The notes below the pieces were generated by a model. The model worked only from the letters and a program-made list of their open reading frames with translations, was not told the origin of the DNA and did no database searches. Below, one piece after another: positions 27,261 through 38,420 of a DNA stretch of 48,830 nt (within the stretch, counting starts at the first letter, position 1; every line of letters begins with the position of its first letter). Source of the stretch: Obelidium mucronatum (taxonomy: Eukaryota; Chytridiomycota; Chytridiomycetes; Chytridiales; Chytriomycetaceae); contig JAIVFH010000214.1 of NCBI GenBank assembly GCA_025765595.1, positions 1-48,830 on the forward strand, in the 5' to 3' direction. The position numbers and the translations under genes are program-made.

Positions 27261-30201
27261 TTATTGGGTTGGATTCCATGAATATACTGTTCCGACTTCT
27301 CCATCGTCATCATCATTATCATTCCCAGCCGCTCGATCGTCATCCTCTACAGAATCAGAAGCCAAATGACTCAAGCCTAACCGGTTCAACAAAAGTTGTT
27401 CTAGAGGAGTGGGAAAAAAAGGTTGACGGCGATTAGGTAAATTTTGGTTCCTAGCTGTTGAAGAATCGAAAAATACCTTTGGCAAGGTACTCCTCCTGAT
27501 AACGCTCTGGAAACGTTGAATGTAGCGTGGATTGAACACCATCAAGCCCCGTCGAATTCATTGAGATTTCAATCAACATGATGGCACAGATTGCATCTTG
27601 AACCGTCACTTCATCTCGGAACATCAGACGCGCCTGGACACATCATTAGCAAGCACAACCAAGATAAAAACAAGAAAGAGGATCATTATCTTACATGTGA
27701 CTGCGCTAGACGAATCATGCTCTCCAGCAACCGAATCTTTTCAACGTAAAGCGTTTAATCAGCATTTTAACAAATTGACACCTGAACTCAACACACCGTT
27801 GTTCTTGCAGCATTTCGCAAGTCAGAACCACGTTGAATTTGATAATACTTTTTCAAGATTTCGTTGGCGGGCTCAGTAAGCGCCGGCTTAAATCGCGCCT
27901 TCACAAACGTGAGGTACGCTTGTAGTTTATCCACGTCCCAAAGCTTTTTTGAGCCTGGTTGCGGTTGTTGCTGTTGTTGATTATTCGCTGCGGCTGATTC
28001 ATCGGGTAGACCAAGAATGAACGACGACACCTTCCTAAAGAGAAATCAACCAATCAACTTTTTGCTGCACGGTAATGGCAATTACCTGTCCCAATCATTG
28101 TTTTGTGTGTCAAGAAGCGTTAAAATTAAGTCGAAACGCGACAAAAGGGGACTCCCTAAGGCCACGTTGACTTCCATCGACTGGTTTGGGTCGTATTTTC
28201 CTTTTGGATTTGTGGCAGCCAGAATCGAGCAACGCGTATTGAGTTTGCAAACTAATCCTGCTTTTGCCACACTGATGGTCTTGGTTCGGATGAGTTTCTC
28301 AAAAAAAAACGTTGTTGAGAAATACAAAAAGTACCTGTTGTTCCATAGCTTCGTGAATAGCTGTTTTATCATTCTCCTTAATGCTTCCAAACTCATCTAT
28401 GCAGCATAGCCCTTTGTCTGCTAAAACAAGAGCTCCAGCTTCAAGCTGCCACTCTCCTGAATCTTTAACCGCAGTAACCGTTAATCCAGCGTTTGTGGAT
28501 CCGATTCCAGTAGTCAAAACAGATCGCGGGCTGATTCGCGCTGCATACCGGAGGAACTGGGACTTTCCGGTACCTATCTTATTTCTTTTTAGTTTCTACA
28601 TAAAAATTAACATAAGTTCGTTTGTTTTAACCTGGATCGCCGACCAAAAGAATATGACTATCTCCGCGCATCTTCATCCTGCAGCAACCACAAAAAAATG
28701 GTTAAACTTTTAGTATAATTCGCAACACTTTTATCCATACCCAGACTTTTCCACTTTCGAAACACCACCAGAAAGAACCAGCATGACAGCTAGCTTTACA
28801 AGAGACATGCCAACAATTTTGGGACAAAATGAGTTGATTATAAAGTTCCTTCCTTTGATGTAATAGTTAGAATTCAGGCAAAAAAAAGGCGTCTGTGTTT
28901 TTAACATGTACCATCGATCAATCGACCCGAATATGAGTTCCAAAAAGACTGAAAATCTTGTTTCAATTCATCAGTTAATAAGAGATTGCTTCGCTGTTCG
29001 TTGTGCACTCGGACGTGGTTTGCAGCAATCACGATATCAATATCGGCGCGTTCTCCAGGCTGGAGATACTGCCAGCGGCGCGTCACTGCGCCTCTAAAGC
29101 ACAAAAACATTATCAGCACAAAGAGAATATAAATATTGTCAAAATGGCTTTGAACTTACACAATGGAGACATCGTCACCAGGTTTGCAGACATCGGCCAA
29201 GTCATCTTCAAGGAGAATCAGAATAGAACGCGGAATGGTTCCAAGAGCCAGTTTAGTCACTTGCTCCTGCACTTTGATTTCTTGATAGTCTCTGCATTCC
29301 ATTGGATTGGATCCTTCAAAAACAACGTCATCATTTATCTCAATCCGAATTCCAGTTTTTTGGTTCAATGTACCTGCATCGACAACAATTTCTTTGAATT
29401 TTTTTCCATCGCATTCTCCTTTTCCGGTGACCAGTTGTCCGCCATCGCCAATAACCCTGACTCCGCACCGCGTTGGTTTAATGACTTGGTACCCCAACTC
29501 TCTCTCCACATTGACATAGAATCTTCCATTGCAGGACGCGCATTGGTATATTTTACGCGTTTCCATCATTTTGACCATTCCAGTCTAATTTTTTAAAAAA
29601 AAACCATCAGATTCAGCTTTTCAAACACTTTCAAAGTCCGCTCAACTCGAATCACAGTGCCGACGAAATTGATAAGTTTTCCCACATGTTCAGAACGCGG
29701 AATCCGCTGGAATTGAAGAGCGGGGACTTGAGGTAGTCTATTTTAATTTAAGGGGGGGTGATTAGTGTTTTTGAACGAGATCAAACAGACCCGCACCCTC
29801 GCACATCGTGTTCAAACCTTGTACACCTGACATGAACTAAATTCTTTACCGTAAGATTATGGTTATCCTGAATCAAATCCTTGAGATGTGTTTGTGCCAT
29901 GACGAGAGCCTTGTCGAGCAACGGCAGTGTCTCCGATGGACGGGCAAGTATCTGAGAGCAAACATATGCATTGGTTTCGATATAGATTGACATGCTGGGT
30001 TATGATTTTTGGAGCGTTTTGGGTAAGGACGTGTGTGGCCAATACTATCCAGTTGGGACTCAACTCGACTTCAAGAGAGTAAAACACTGTTTCATCGCTT
30101 GCAAACAACAACGCTTCAATCTGCTCTTTTTGCATTTCGATCAAATCGGCAGCCATTTGCGATGAGAGTTGCGCTTCTTGAGTTGGTGGTGGTTCGGACA
30201 T
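27261..30201 (-). CDS. MCM9: MCM9-type replicative/recombination helicase
   Basis: There are about 13 exons. Supported exons: 29737-29629, 29584-29160, 29093-28912, 28852-28741, 28678-28632, 28573-28335, 28279-28086, 28034-27797, 27736-27695, 27633-27477 and 27400-27261, all with consistent phase. Key parts: an N-terminal domain with a zinc-finger start CASC, the [13 protein letters not shown] block, Walker A GDPGTGKS split across two exons, [18 protein letters not shown], Walker [19 protein letters not shown], the SRFDLIL arginine finger and the DWDR segment. These are MCM9-specific choices rather than MCM2-8. The metazoan C-terminal extension is missing: the protein ends soon after the helicase with an acidic tail (~680 aa). 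The join between the first exon (from 30201) and the next ([15 protein letters not shown]) could not be made with a standard intron. Known role: with MCM8, homologous recombination and repair. Confidence 0.85.
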
Positions 30202-30775
30202 TTGTTGGAAGATTCTAAAAACTAACAAGGAAGATCATGTACAGATAACCTAATAAAAAAAATAGCTTTTCTTGACCCAATCAAACATGTCCTTGAGAGC
30301 CTCTAGACGGGAAGTATGACATGCTGGTTGTTACTTGAGCTTTATGAAACCCAGCAAGGAAAGGAGAAAATCCTAGCAGTGAGTTCAATTGCCTTTGGTG
30401 GCGATAAATGGTCTGCAAGTGATGGGTGGCGTCTGCATTATTTGAATTTGTAATTTTACCAAGCCTTTGCATTCCCATCACCATGGGTGGCGTGTTGTTA
30501 TCACTATTCATAAACTCACCTTGCTGTCGATGCTACCCTCGACTTCCAGTGGACTTGCCACAAACTCTACACGCGCATCGCTGCTTTACTTCCAAGACTT
30601 TGCGGGTGCAAAAAAATAGGCACAACTTTGTTTCTGATCGCCGCGGTCACAGGAGCAGAAGTCACATAGCAGTCACGCGAACCTTTGTCACGCGACCTAA
30701 CAAAAGTCTTTAAAACTCGCGGGGATTCCACTCGCAATTTCGACCCATCTTCTAAGCTTTGTAGAATCTCCGGAA
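30202..30775. other. Gap between MCM9 and fungalysin 1, with a possible small minus-strand gene
   Basis: On the minus strand 30511-30250 can be read as helical peptides (HHLQTIYRHQRQLNSLLG, then in another frame LEALKDMFDWVKKSYFFY before a TAG). They could be exons of a small coiled-coil protein, but no proper intron joins them. The rest should hold the divergent promoters of MCM9 and the fungalysin. Confidence 0.3.
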
Positions 30776-33226
30776 ATGCACTCTCCACGCTTCTTTCTTG
30801 GTCTCTTGGCCATTGCTTCCTCTATGATTCCTGCTACCCAAGCTGGACCAGTTCAGAAGGTGAAGCCATCCTTGCCGGGATTCTACCAGCCCGCTTCTTC
30901 TTCCGTTGCTGTACCTCCAACAAACAGCTTTGGACCAGTTACATTGAATGCCAGTGACGCCGTTGATGCTGCCACCAGCCAACTAGTGTCCAGCCTTAAA
31001 GTAGACAGTGACAGCGTCCAAGTGTACAACTCGTAAGCTTTTTTCTTCTTCCTTTTTGTCGACAGCATCACTTAAAATACCCAAACACCAGCCTTTACTC
31101 CCGAGACTCCAAAGTCTACCACATTCACTACACTGAAAAATTTCACGGTCTTCCAATCGCCAACGCCGTCTCCAACGTCAACATTGACGCTTCTGGAAAC
31201 ATCCTTTCTATGCATCAATCCTTTGTGCCAGTAGAAATCAAAAACAAGGCTGTTCCTGTTGGGAAACGCGATGCCCCTGTGATTCCACTTGAGCAGGCCG
31301 TCTTGAACTTTGCGGAAGCCAAAGGCCTCAAGACTACCGATAAACTGACTGTTGCAAGTAACGGTGCAAACATCTTTGTCGTTGAAGGAGCTTCGTTTGC
31401 TCTTTCTCCTATTCGTGCTTCGGAAAAGTACTACCAGACGGCTACGGGTCTTGTTCATGTGTGGGACATCAGTGTTGAGCAAAGTGATGTTTGGTAAGCT
31501 TCAAATTCTTTGTCATTAACACGGATGGAAGTTATAATTTTGACATTAAATCCGACAGGGAAAACGCGTTTGTTGATTCGGCAAGCGGACAAATTGTTGG
31601 AGTCGCCAATTGGACTTCTGATTTCGGTGAGAAAGAAGACGCCATCAAGAAACCATCGTCCCTTGCCGCTCGTGCAGGTGCCGCCGTTCTCGATGCTGTC
31701 TACAACGTTCTCCCAATTGGTTCCCGTAACCCACAGACCAATAACGGTCTCGTGCAAGTCAAGAACCCTTGGGACACCAACGCAAGTCCAAATGGCTGGC
31801 ACAGTGCTGCCAAGGACCTTTCCGGAAACAACGTGTACGCTCAATCGAATCCAAACAATGTGCAGTCCGTTCAACAGTTGATTGGTCTCCCAAGACCAAC
31901 AAACGCAGCCCAAACCTTCAACTACCCCTTCGACGCCTCCAAGGGATCTACCGACGCCAACAACCGTAACGCGGCCACTACCAACATGTTTTACATTACC
32001 AACGCGGTGCATGACATTTTCTACAATTACGGATTCACCGAAGTCGCTGGAAACTTCCAAAACGATAACTATGGAAAGGGTGGGCAAGGGAACGATGCTG
32101 TCGTTGCAAACTCGCAAGATGGTGCTGGAAAAAACAATGCTAACTTTGCTACGCCACCTGATGGCCAATACGGAAAAATGCGCATGTACGTATTTGATCT
32201 TGCTACTCCAGATCGTGATGGAGCTTTGGAGAACGATATTATTGTGAGTGCCTCATTTTATTGTGAATAGTACGCTTCTAAACGCGATATTATCCACAAA
32301 AATAGATCCACGAATTGGGACATGGTTTATCCAACCGTTTGACTGGTGGCCCTGCCAACTCCAACTGTTTGCAAACGACTAATAGTGCTGGTCTCGGTGA
32401 AGGTTGGTCCGACGTGGTCGGATACATCCTCGCTCTTCCAGCTACATTTACTCGCTCCAGTGATTACGCGATGGGGGCTTGGGCTTTGAATCGCGCTGGT
32501 GGTGTCAGAAAGTACCCATACTCCACCAGCTTGACCACCAACAAGCGAATGTTTGCAGACTTGAAAACCGAAACCGAAGTGCACAACATTGGAGAAGTCT
32601 GGGCTGAAGCTCTCTACGAAGTCATGTGGAACATGATTGATACTGCTGGATTCACTGCCCCCGCAGATATTGGTAAAAGCGCCGATTCTGGCACTGGAAA
32701 CACTGCACTTCTCAAGATTCTTCTTGCGGCCATGAAGATCCAGCCATGTAACCCTGACTTTATTCAAGCCAGAAATGCAATCATTACTGCAGAGAAGACG
32801 TTGTATAACGGAAAGTTTGCTTGTGACATTTGGAAGGGTTTTGCAAAGAGAGGTGCTGGTTCTGCCGCTACCACGAGCTACACCAACAACTTTGACCTTC
32901 CAGCTGAATGCAAGGGAGTCCAACCAACTACTACAAAAACAACTACCACCACCACTACTACTACTGCTACCACTACTAAGGCCGGTACCACTGCGGGTCC
33001 TACGACTGTCGTTCCAACAACTGTTGGAACTACTACCAGAACAACCACAACCTCTACTACCACTACCACGTCTGCTAAGCCAACTACGACCGCTTCTGGC
33101 TCTATTGCTGGAAAGCCATGTACCACTTTCGGCGCAAGTCAATGTTCTGGTGGAATCACTTACCAGTGCGCTTACTACAATTCTTCTAGCTTGACCTGGG
33201 GAGAATGGTACAAGGGAGGCTGTTGA
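30776..33226 (+). CDS. Secreted M36 metallopeptidase (fungalysin 1)
   Basis: Exons are 30776-31032, 31092-31493, 31559-32243 and 32306-33226, giving 754 aa. The signal peptide is MHSPRFFLGLLAIASS. An FTP/propeptide region follows (residues ~30-230). The M36 catalytic domain has the zinc motif HELGH at the start of exon 4 (residue ~450) and the third ligand in GEGWSDVVG. Fungalysins are broad extracellular proteases made as zymogens. After the domain comes a Thr-rich linker (~685-715) and a 38-residue Cys module (four Cys, ending WGEWYKGGC) shared with the other two fungalysins here and probably a substrate-binding module. Intron 3 lies exactly before the Ile of IHELGH. It is convergent with the oxygenase gene at 33325. 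Confidence 0.92.
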
Positions 33227-33324
33227 TAAACTTAGTCTTTCTTTTTTGTTGCGTTTTCGTTATGCTGTGATATGTGAATACAAACAGAAGTCTATGTTTT
33301 CCAATACAGATAATATTTCCACTT

Positions 33325-34410
33325 TTAACGCTTTGTCACAAACTTACCAACCTTTGCATCAAAATACGGCATCGTGTCATCTTTTTCTAGCTTTAAAATG
33401 GCAATCGCGTCCTTCAACTCCCTCTGGCCTTGTTCCAACACATCAACTAAATCTTCTCGCGCAGCATCAAAACCCATCTCCTCAATCTGCTTGAGTAAAG
33501 CAACAGTTCGCCACACCTTGTGCCTCGCAAACTCGGCAAAGCAGTATGGATCGCGATCTCCGATGTAAGTGCCGAGGCGAGTGCATTCCACGGATTTTGG
33601 GTTTCGCGACATGAAAGAAAACACGCATGTGATTCTGGCTTCGTTGTCTATAGTTTCGAGGACAGGGCGGACTCTGTGTAGGAATTGAGAGCCGCGCATA
33701 AACATTCCCTGTCCCTGTTGCGTGAAAGGAACAGAAATAACGTCCTCTGGGGTGAGTGTTCCGTTGCCAACAGCCTCCATGGCGGCAGAAAGAGGCTGGA
33801 TGCGGACAGCCTCCAGTTCGCCACCTTTGAACTTGGACGGGTCTGAGAGCATCACGACCAGCACGTAGTCGACCGAGTCAGCATGCAGCGCATCGACTTC
33901 TTGGTTGTTATTATTTTGCGCCGGCGTGCCAATGTTTGTGTGGGCGTAATTCTGAATCATTGTGTGGGGGGCCAGCGGCTCCCCCGCAAGCTGCGACACA
34001 AGATTAATTATCTGCGGCGAGTTGTTCAGCGCGCAAATAAACGGCGACAGGAAGCCAAGCCCGCGAAGGTACAGCTGCGCGCGGTTGCTCGAGCGGCAAA
34101 TGCGGGGGTCTTGCTTGTGCGCAGCAATGATTCCCTTGACTGCCTGAGTGCCAGCGGCAGAAAAGACGGGAAAAGCCTGCGTGATTCCAAACGACGGCTT
34201 ATTGCTTTGGTAGGGAAACTGCAGGGGGTCCATGGTCATACTGAACACCTGCGGGGGAGGCGTGATGGCAAGGTGGATTTGTTCGTCAAACGTGACAGTC
34301 TCAGGCTCGGGCTGCATTCCTACGGGGAAAGTCTTTGGGGGCTCGGGCATGGGAGCAATGTAGCTTGAGTTGGAGACCAAGGTGGCTCTGGCGGGCGGGG
34401 TTTTCAGCAT
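33325..34410 (-). CDS. 2OG-Fe(II) oxygenase-like protein
   Basis: A 361-aa intronless ORF starts at ATG 34410. It shows the metal triad of the double-stranded beta-helix family: H176-x-D178 (DALHADSVDY) and H245 (GSQFLHRVRPV), with R259 (EARITCVFSF) placed to bind 2-oxoglutarate. The C-terminal ~60 residues are helical. There is no signal peptide, so it is probably cytosolic or nuclear. The first 80 residues are Pro-rich and look flexible. Substrate is unknown; protein or small-molecule hydroxylation are both possible. Confidence 0.65.
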   Translation of the reverse strand: MLKTPPARATLVSNSSYIAPMPEPPKTFPVGMQPEPETVTFDEQIHLAITPPPQVFSMTMDPLQFPYQSNKPSFGITQAFPVFSAAGTQAVKGIIAAHKQDPRICRSSNRAQLYLRGLGFLSPFICALNNSPQIINLVSQLAGEPLAPHTMIQNYAHTNIGTPAQNNNNQEVDALHADSVDYVLVVMLSDPSKFKGGELEAVRIQPLSAAMEAVGNGTLTPEDVISVPFTQQGQGMFMRGSQFLHRVRPVLETIDNEARITCVFSFMSRNPKSVECTRLGTYIGDRDPYCFAEFARHKVWRTVALLKQIEEMGFDAAREDLVDVLEQGQRELKDAIAILKLEKDDTMPYFDAKVGKFVTKR

Positions 34411-34677
34411 TTGTTTTTCGTTGTTTCGAATTTAAATCGTTGAAAACCAAACAGCAATAATGACCAATGAAATATTTTCGAAACATGGGATTATATCTAT
34501 GACATAACAATTAACAAACTAGGTTTCTCAGAACCTGACTGGTGCTTCGTTTGTTGGGATGAGAAAAAACAAGATTGGCGAGAAAAAAAACAGATGCCAC
34601 AAAACACAATTCCCCAACCAATGGCAAGACCAATGTCTCCGGTATGAGGAATAGCGATGCCTTTTATTTAATAATCC

Positions 34678-35943
34678 ATGGATTTTCAGACAGCAGAGCC
34701 AGCCGGAAAACCACTTGATGAAAAGTGGAGTTTGACCACACATGTGCCGCATGAGATAATTACTTCCATCTTCAGGTGGCTACCCCTAGACCAAGTCAGA
34801 ACGTTGCAATCCGCCTGTCGCTTGCTTGGTCAAGTCCTCAGAGACCCTTACTTTCACAGTCTCAACATTAGAACCATTTACGGAAAATTGAAACCAACTG
34901 AAGAAGTTGTTGGCATTCGATACTCCGTTTTCCCGCATCTAGATAAAGTTTCTACATCTTGGGAAATCGTCGAATTTCATCGCGCAACTAGAACGCTATC
35001 ATATGATCAACGCGGCATTACACTTGTAGCTCGTCGAATGGCCGAAAGACTCAAGTTGCCTGTTAATATCGCCAACCTCAATGTACGGACATTGATGCGT
35101 TACCGCCGCGGATATATATCCCATATGTACGATAAAAATATCAATCGCAGAGGTGGATACTTTGATCCTGCATCAGAAACGCTTGTATTCTGGCCGCCCG
35201 GCGTTCAACAGCCGCCTCAACAAACAACGGTTAATATATTTGTTCCAGCTTATCGAACACCGGACTCTTACCAGCCTGATCGAATTTGTGCTCGAATCCG
35301 GTTCTGGTTTACAGTACACCAATGCGAAAAACACGCCTGGTATACCTGGAGGGACGTTTTTCACCGGAAAGACTCGAAAATAGAAATTTACGAACTGGTT
35401 TCCATGCTGGTTGCTTTTATGCGAGACCATTCGTTTGCAAACCTTGTCGTCCGACGTCTTCCTGTCGATCAAAAGGAAACAAGTTCAGCTACCAGTATCT
35501 TTGCGTACAATCCAGATGGAACCTGGATTCCCTTCGATCCTTCAACAGAGCGTCTTTATTTTGTGCTTGTGGGTGTCAACGAAACACCTTCAACACAAGT
35601 TCAAGCTGAATGGGACAGGCTGTTAAGAGAGGGGAACCTGGCATTTGAAGAAAAAAATTGGTCAACTGCCATTGCCGCTTTTAGGGACCTGATTACGGCA
35701 AAGCTGGACGTGTATGGCTTCAAGGATCCTCGTGCATATGAAAACCATCTGGAGATTGCAGAAGTGTACCTTGCGCAACAGCTCTACCGCAAAGCATCAG
35801 CATCGCTTTGCACATACTTTGAACACGGTCCGCAAGGAAGCTCTGAACTTGCGTTCGAAAAAGCCACAAGAATCATGGAATCACTTGAAGCTTTTGGAAA
35901 CTGTGATGCAAGGAATCGATACGATTTGGTGCAATCTGAGTAG
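34678..35943 (+). CDS. F-box protein with C-terminal TPR-like helices
   Basis: A 421-aa ORF starts at ATG 34678. An F-box lies at about residues 22-60 (VPHEIITSIFRWLPLDQVRT, then ACRLLGQVL), which would link it to SKP1 in an SCF ubiquitin ligase. A middle domain of ~230 residues has no name I can give. The end (~300-410) has paired helices with LLREGNLAFEEKNWSTAI and YLAQQLYRKASASL, which look like TPR repeats and may bind substrate. A further TPR-like helix lies just after the stop, at 36042-36110, suggesting a missing 3' exon or a truncation. Confidence 0.65.
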   Translation: MDFQTAEPAGKPLDEKWSLTTHVPHEIITSIFRWLPLDQVRTLQSACRLLGQVLRDPYFHSLNIRTIYGKLKPTEEVVGIRYSVFPHLDKVSTSWEIVEFHRATRTLSYDQRGITLVARRMAERLKLPVNIANLNVRTLMRYRRGYISHMYDKNINRRGGYFDPASETLVFWPPGVQQPPQQTTVNIFVPAYRTPDSYQPDRICARIRFWFTVHQCEKHAWYTWRDVFHRKDSKIEIYELVSMLVAFMRDHSFANLVVRRLPVDQKETSSATSIFAYNPDGTWIPFDPSTERLYFVLVGVNETPSTQVQAEWDRLLREGNLAFEEKNWSTAIAAFRDLITAKLDVYGFKDPRAYENHLEIAEVYLAQQLYRKASASLCTYFEHGPQGSSELAFEKATRIMESLEAFGNCDARNRYDLVQSE

Positions 35944-36039
35944 AATATCGCCCTTTAAAATAAAATATTATTACGTCCAATTTACTTCAAGACTGGTTAG
36001 GCTACACGAGTTTAGTCTGCACTTCTTAACATCTTACAG

Positions 36040-36115
36040 GACAACATCTCTATGACCAAGCGCGCTTTAAGGAAGCATTGCATGCCTTCTCACTTTTTTG
36101 GGATCGAAGGATAAC
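36040..36115 (+). other. Possible orphan TPR exon after the F-box gene
   Basis: After an AG acceptor at 36038-36039 the frame reads QHLYDQARFKEALHAFSLFW, a good TPR helix pair start. I could not find a donor in the F-box gene with matching phase. It is either a last exon with an unseen intron or a relic. Confidence 0.3.
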
Positions 36116-36213
36116 TTTACATATTGTCATATTCAAGATAAAAAAAAGTTGCAAAACAGTGCGTGTGGTACTATTGCTGTACTGGTCGCTCAAAGATTCA
36201 AATTCTGTGTTCA

Positions 36214-36852
36214 TCATGCCAAATCATCAGCCGTTATTCCGCCCTTCCAAGCATCGTCTTCATCCACAGCAATATCAGGATATTCGCCAAAAAGGATCTT
36301 CAAATGCGGTAGAAAGAGATCCAGGGTACGTGAAACTTCTCTGACAGCTGCCGACGTGCCAAGAAGTCTCATCTAACAGTCAGAGTTCAATGTTTCCAGC
36401 ATTCCCTCCTTGTCCACTGGCATGATCCCAGTTAGTGGTAAGATTTCCTCCATTTTATTTATTCCAGAACCCTCCTCCTCCTCTTCCACCTGCTGCTGCT
36501 CCTGTTTTTGCCGACAATGTCCAACAAGAATATCAACAAAATCATCAATAACTTCCTCCCGAACTTTGCACGCATTCGGTAAATTGGGCAGAATCTTGAG
36601 CTTCGTCAACATTGCCGACGAGAAAATATACAACAAGAGCCCAATCATTTGCTGCAACTCGGCGCGCGAATCCACCAATCCAGGACTTTTCAAAACATTC
36701 TTGATAATATCAGAGCCAAAGGGCGTCTCTCCGACACTTAATCTCGCACATTCAAGTCGATCCAGTAATCGATACATGCATTGAATGAGTTGGTGATATG
36801 TCTCTGCTTGGAACTTAGATTCAAGGCGGGGTTCGGCAGACGCAAATATCAT
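36214..36852 (-). pseudogene. Helical protein interrupted by an in-frame TAG
   Basis: ATG 36852 opens 159 codons of helical, Leu-rich sequence (MYRLLDRLECARLS, MIGLLLYIFSSAMLTKLKIL) with a Gln/Glu-rich linker (residues ~120-133). A TAG at 36373-36375 is followed in the same frame by 52 more codons that look just as coding (TSAAVREVSRTLDLFLPHL, then an acidic VDEDD) before a TGA at 36214. Options are a nonsense mutation, stop-codon readthrough, or an unusually short intron. I do not recognise the family. The start is also uncertain. Confidence 0.45.
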
Positions 36853-37118
36853 CAATCATTTTATACTACACCGATTAACTGATTTCAATATCAGCATATT
36901 TTAAGGGGATTATTCTTATGAAACTTGCATTTTCTACAATTCAAGAGACACCAAAGTTGATTGAAATGTTATTTCAGGTGGAAAAGGGAATCTATATTTA
37001 ATTAGCAGACCATTAGTTCCCCTGCATGGGCCCTGCAACGGTACGAATGCTGCTCTGCTGACCGTTTCAAGCCTTTCATAAAAATCACCCCCCAACAAAC
37101 CCAAGAGGTCTCAAGTTC

Positions 37119-38420
37119 ATGCCTCCCCCGAAGCAAGCAACTCAGCTGTCTTTGATTCTCCTTGCTGGAGTTTCAATGTACCTGATGGTATTTGTGCAGC
37201 TGCCTTCTGTGACAGGGCCTTTGGCCTATCACAACTTATCTGATATCGATCAGCGTGCCGTCAATCATTCCACTTTCTCTGCCAGCGAAGCCTTAGACAG
37301 TCCCGTCAACTCCCCGAATGAATCCAGCACAACCACAGCAGCCCAGCGATTGCTGGTGATCAACCATCCAGTAAAGCCTGTGCCCCCTTCGGCATTAGAT
37401 CCAGATACCCCAGAACCCCCTAGATACATTCACTTTCAAGAACCGCTTCCAGCAGAGCCAGTTGAGATGTTTTCTCTGCCTCCGGATCGAAAAGAGGCAA
37501 GAATCATGCGTGAAAGCTTCCTAGAGGAGGATGTGATCGACCGATATTGGTCAATAACAAAGTACGACACTGGAAACTACACACGGATTCCAGCTTCATA
37601 CTTTTCAATATATCAGAGTGTTTTGCCCTCGTTTGACGTGGCGGCTTTGCAATATGCTGTCAGCCAAGACTACGAATACTTTAAAACTTGCACCACGAGT
37701 GCAAAAGTAGACGCTCGCTTCATTGAACCAATCACCTGCAAACAACATGAACCCAAAATATCTTTTGATATTCAAGTCGTCCATAAAAGCCTGGTGGGGA
37801 TTCTCAAAGCCTGGTCTGCGTTTGCATCGGCACGGCAACTATATTGGTGGATTTCACATGGGGAAATGATTGGTTGGTTTTGGAACTCTCATCTATTGCC
37901 ATGGGATCAGGACTTGGACTTCCAACTGCCCCTGAAATCGCTGCTTGAATTGGTAAAACACAACGGCACCGTATTCGAGCATGAAGGTGGAACATACTTG
38001 ATTGATGTGAGCCCGAAAATTTATGATCGTGCAAAAGGGTTCGGGAATACCATCGATGGGCGGATGATTGATATGGCAACAGGTCATTTCGTTGATATTA
38101 CTGGGTTGACGCACTCTATTGAGGATGAACAAGTTGTTCGGTGCAAGTCTCCTCACTACTATCACATCGATCATTTGATGCCTTTGCACGAAACAACGCT
38201 GGAGGGTGTTGTTGTGTGGCGACCTCGCGCTGTATTGGCGATAATTTCGAAAGAGTACCACTCGTTTGCTTACAAGCGGAAAACATACGTTAAGGAAGGT
38301 GAAAAATGGCAGTATCACCCACGGCTATTGAAATGGGTAAAGATTGCACGGTCTGGGCGCAGCGTCAGTGTTACGTCAGTCAAAGCATTATTCGCATCCA
38401 TCCTTATTTTCTTTCTATAA
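37119..38420 (+). CDS. LicD/fukutin-family type II membrane protein
   Basis: A 433-aa intronless ORF starts at ATG 37119. An N-terminal signal-anchor (LSLILLAGVSMYLMVFVQL) places the bulk in the Golgi lumen. A Ser/Pro/Thr-rich stem precedes the C-terminal domain, which has ARQLYWWISHGEMIGWFW followed by LLPWDQDLDFQ; the D-x-D element and preceding W-x-H-G pattern mark the LicD/fukutin nucleotidyltransferase-like family, which transfers phospho-sugars or phosphocholine to glycans. In fungi, relatives such as Mnn4 affect mannosyl-phosphorylation. The exact donor is unknown. A hydrophobic C-terminus (ALFASILIFFL) is unusual and may be a second membrane contact or a GPI-like signal. Confidence 0.75.
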   Translation: MPPPKQATQLSLILLAGVSMYLMVFVQLPSVTGPLAYHNLSDIDQRAVNHSTFSASEALDSPVNSPNESSTTTAAQRLLVINHPVKPVPPSALDPDTPEPPRYIHFQEPLPAEPVEMFSLPPDRKEARIMRESFLEEDVIDRYWSITKYDTGNYTRIPASYFSIYQSVLPSFDVAALQYAVSQDYEYFKTCTTSAKVDARFIEPITCKQHEPKISFDIQVVHKSLVGILKAWSAFASARQLYWWISHGEMIGWFWNSHLLPWDQDLDFQLPLKSLLELVKHNGTVFEHEGGTYLIDVSPKIYDRAKGFGNTIDGRMIDMATGHFVDITGLTHSIEDEQVVRCKSPHYYHIDHLMPLHETTLEGVVVWRPRAVLAIISKEYHSFAYKRKTYVKEGEKWQYHPRLLKWVKIARSGRSVSVTSVKALFASILIFFL

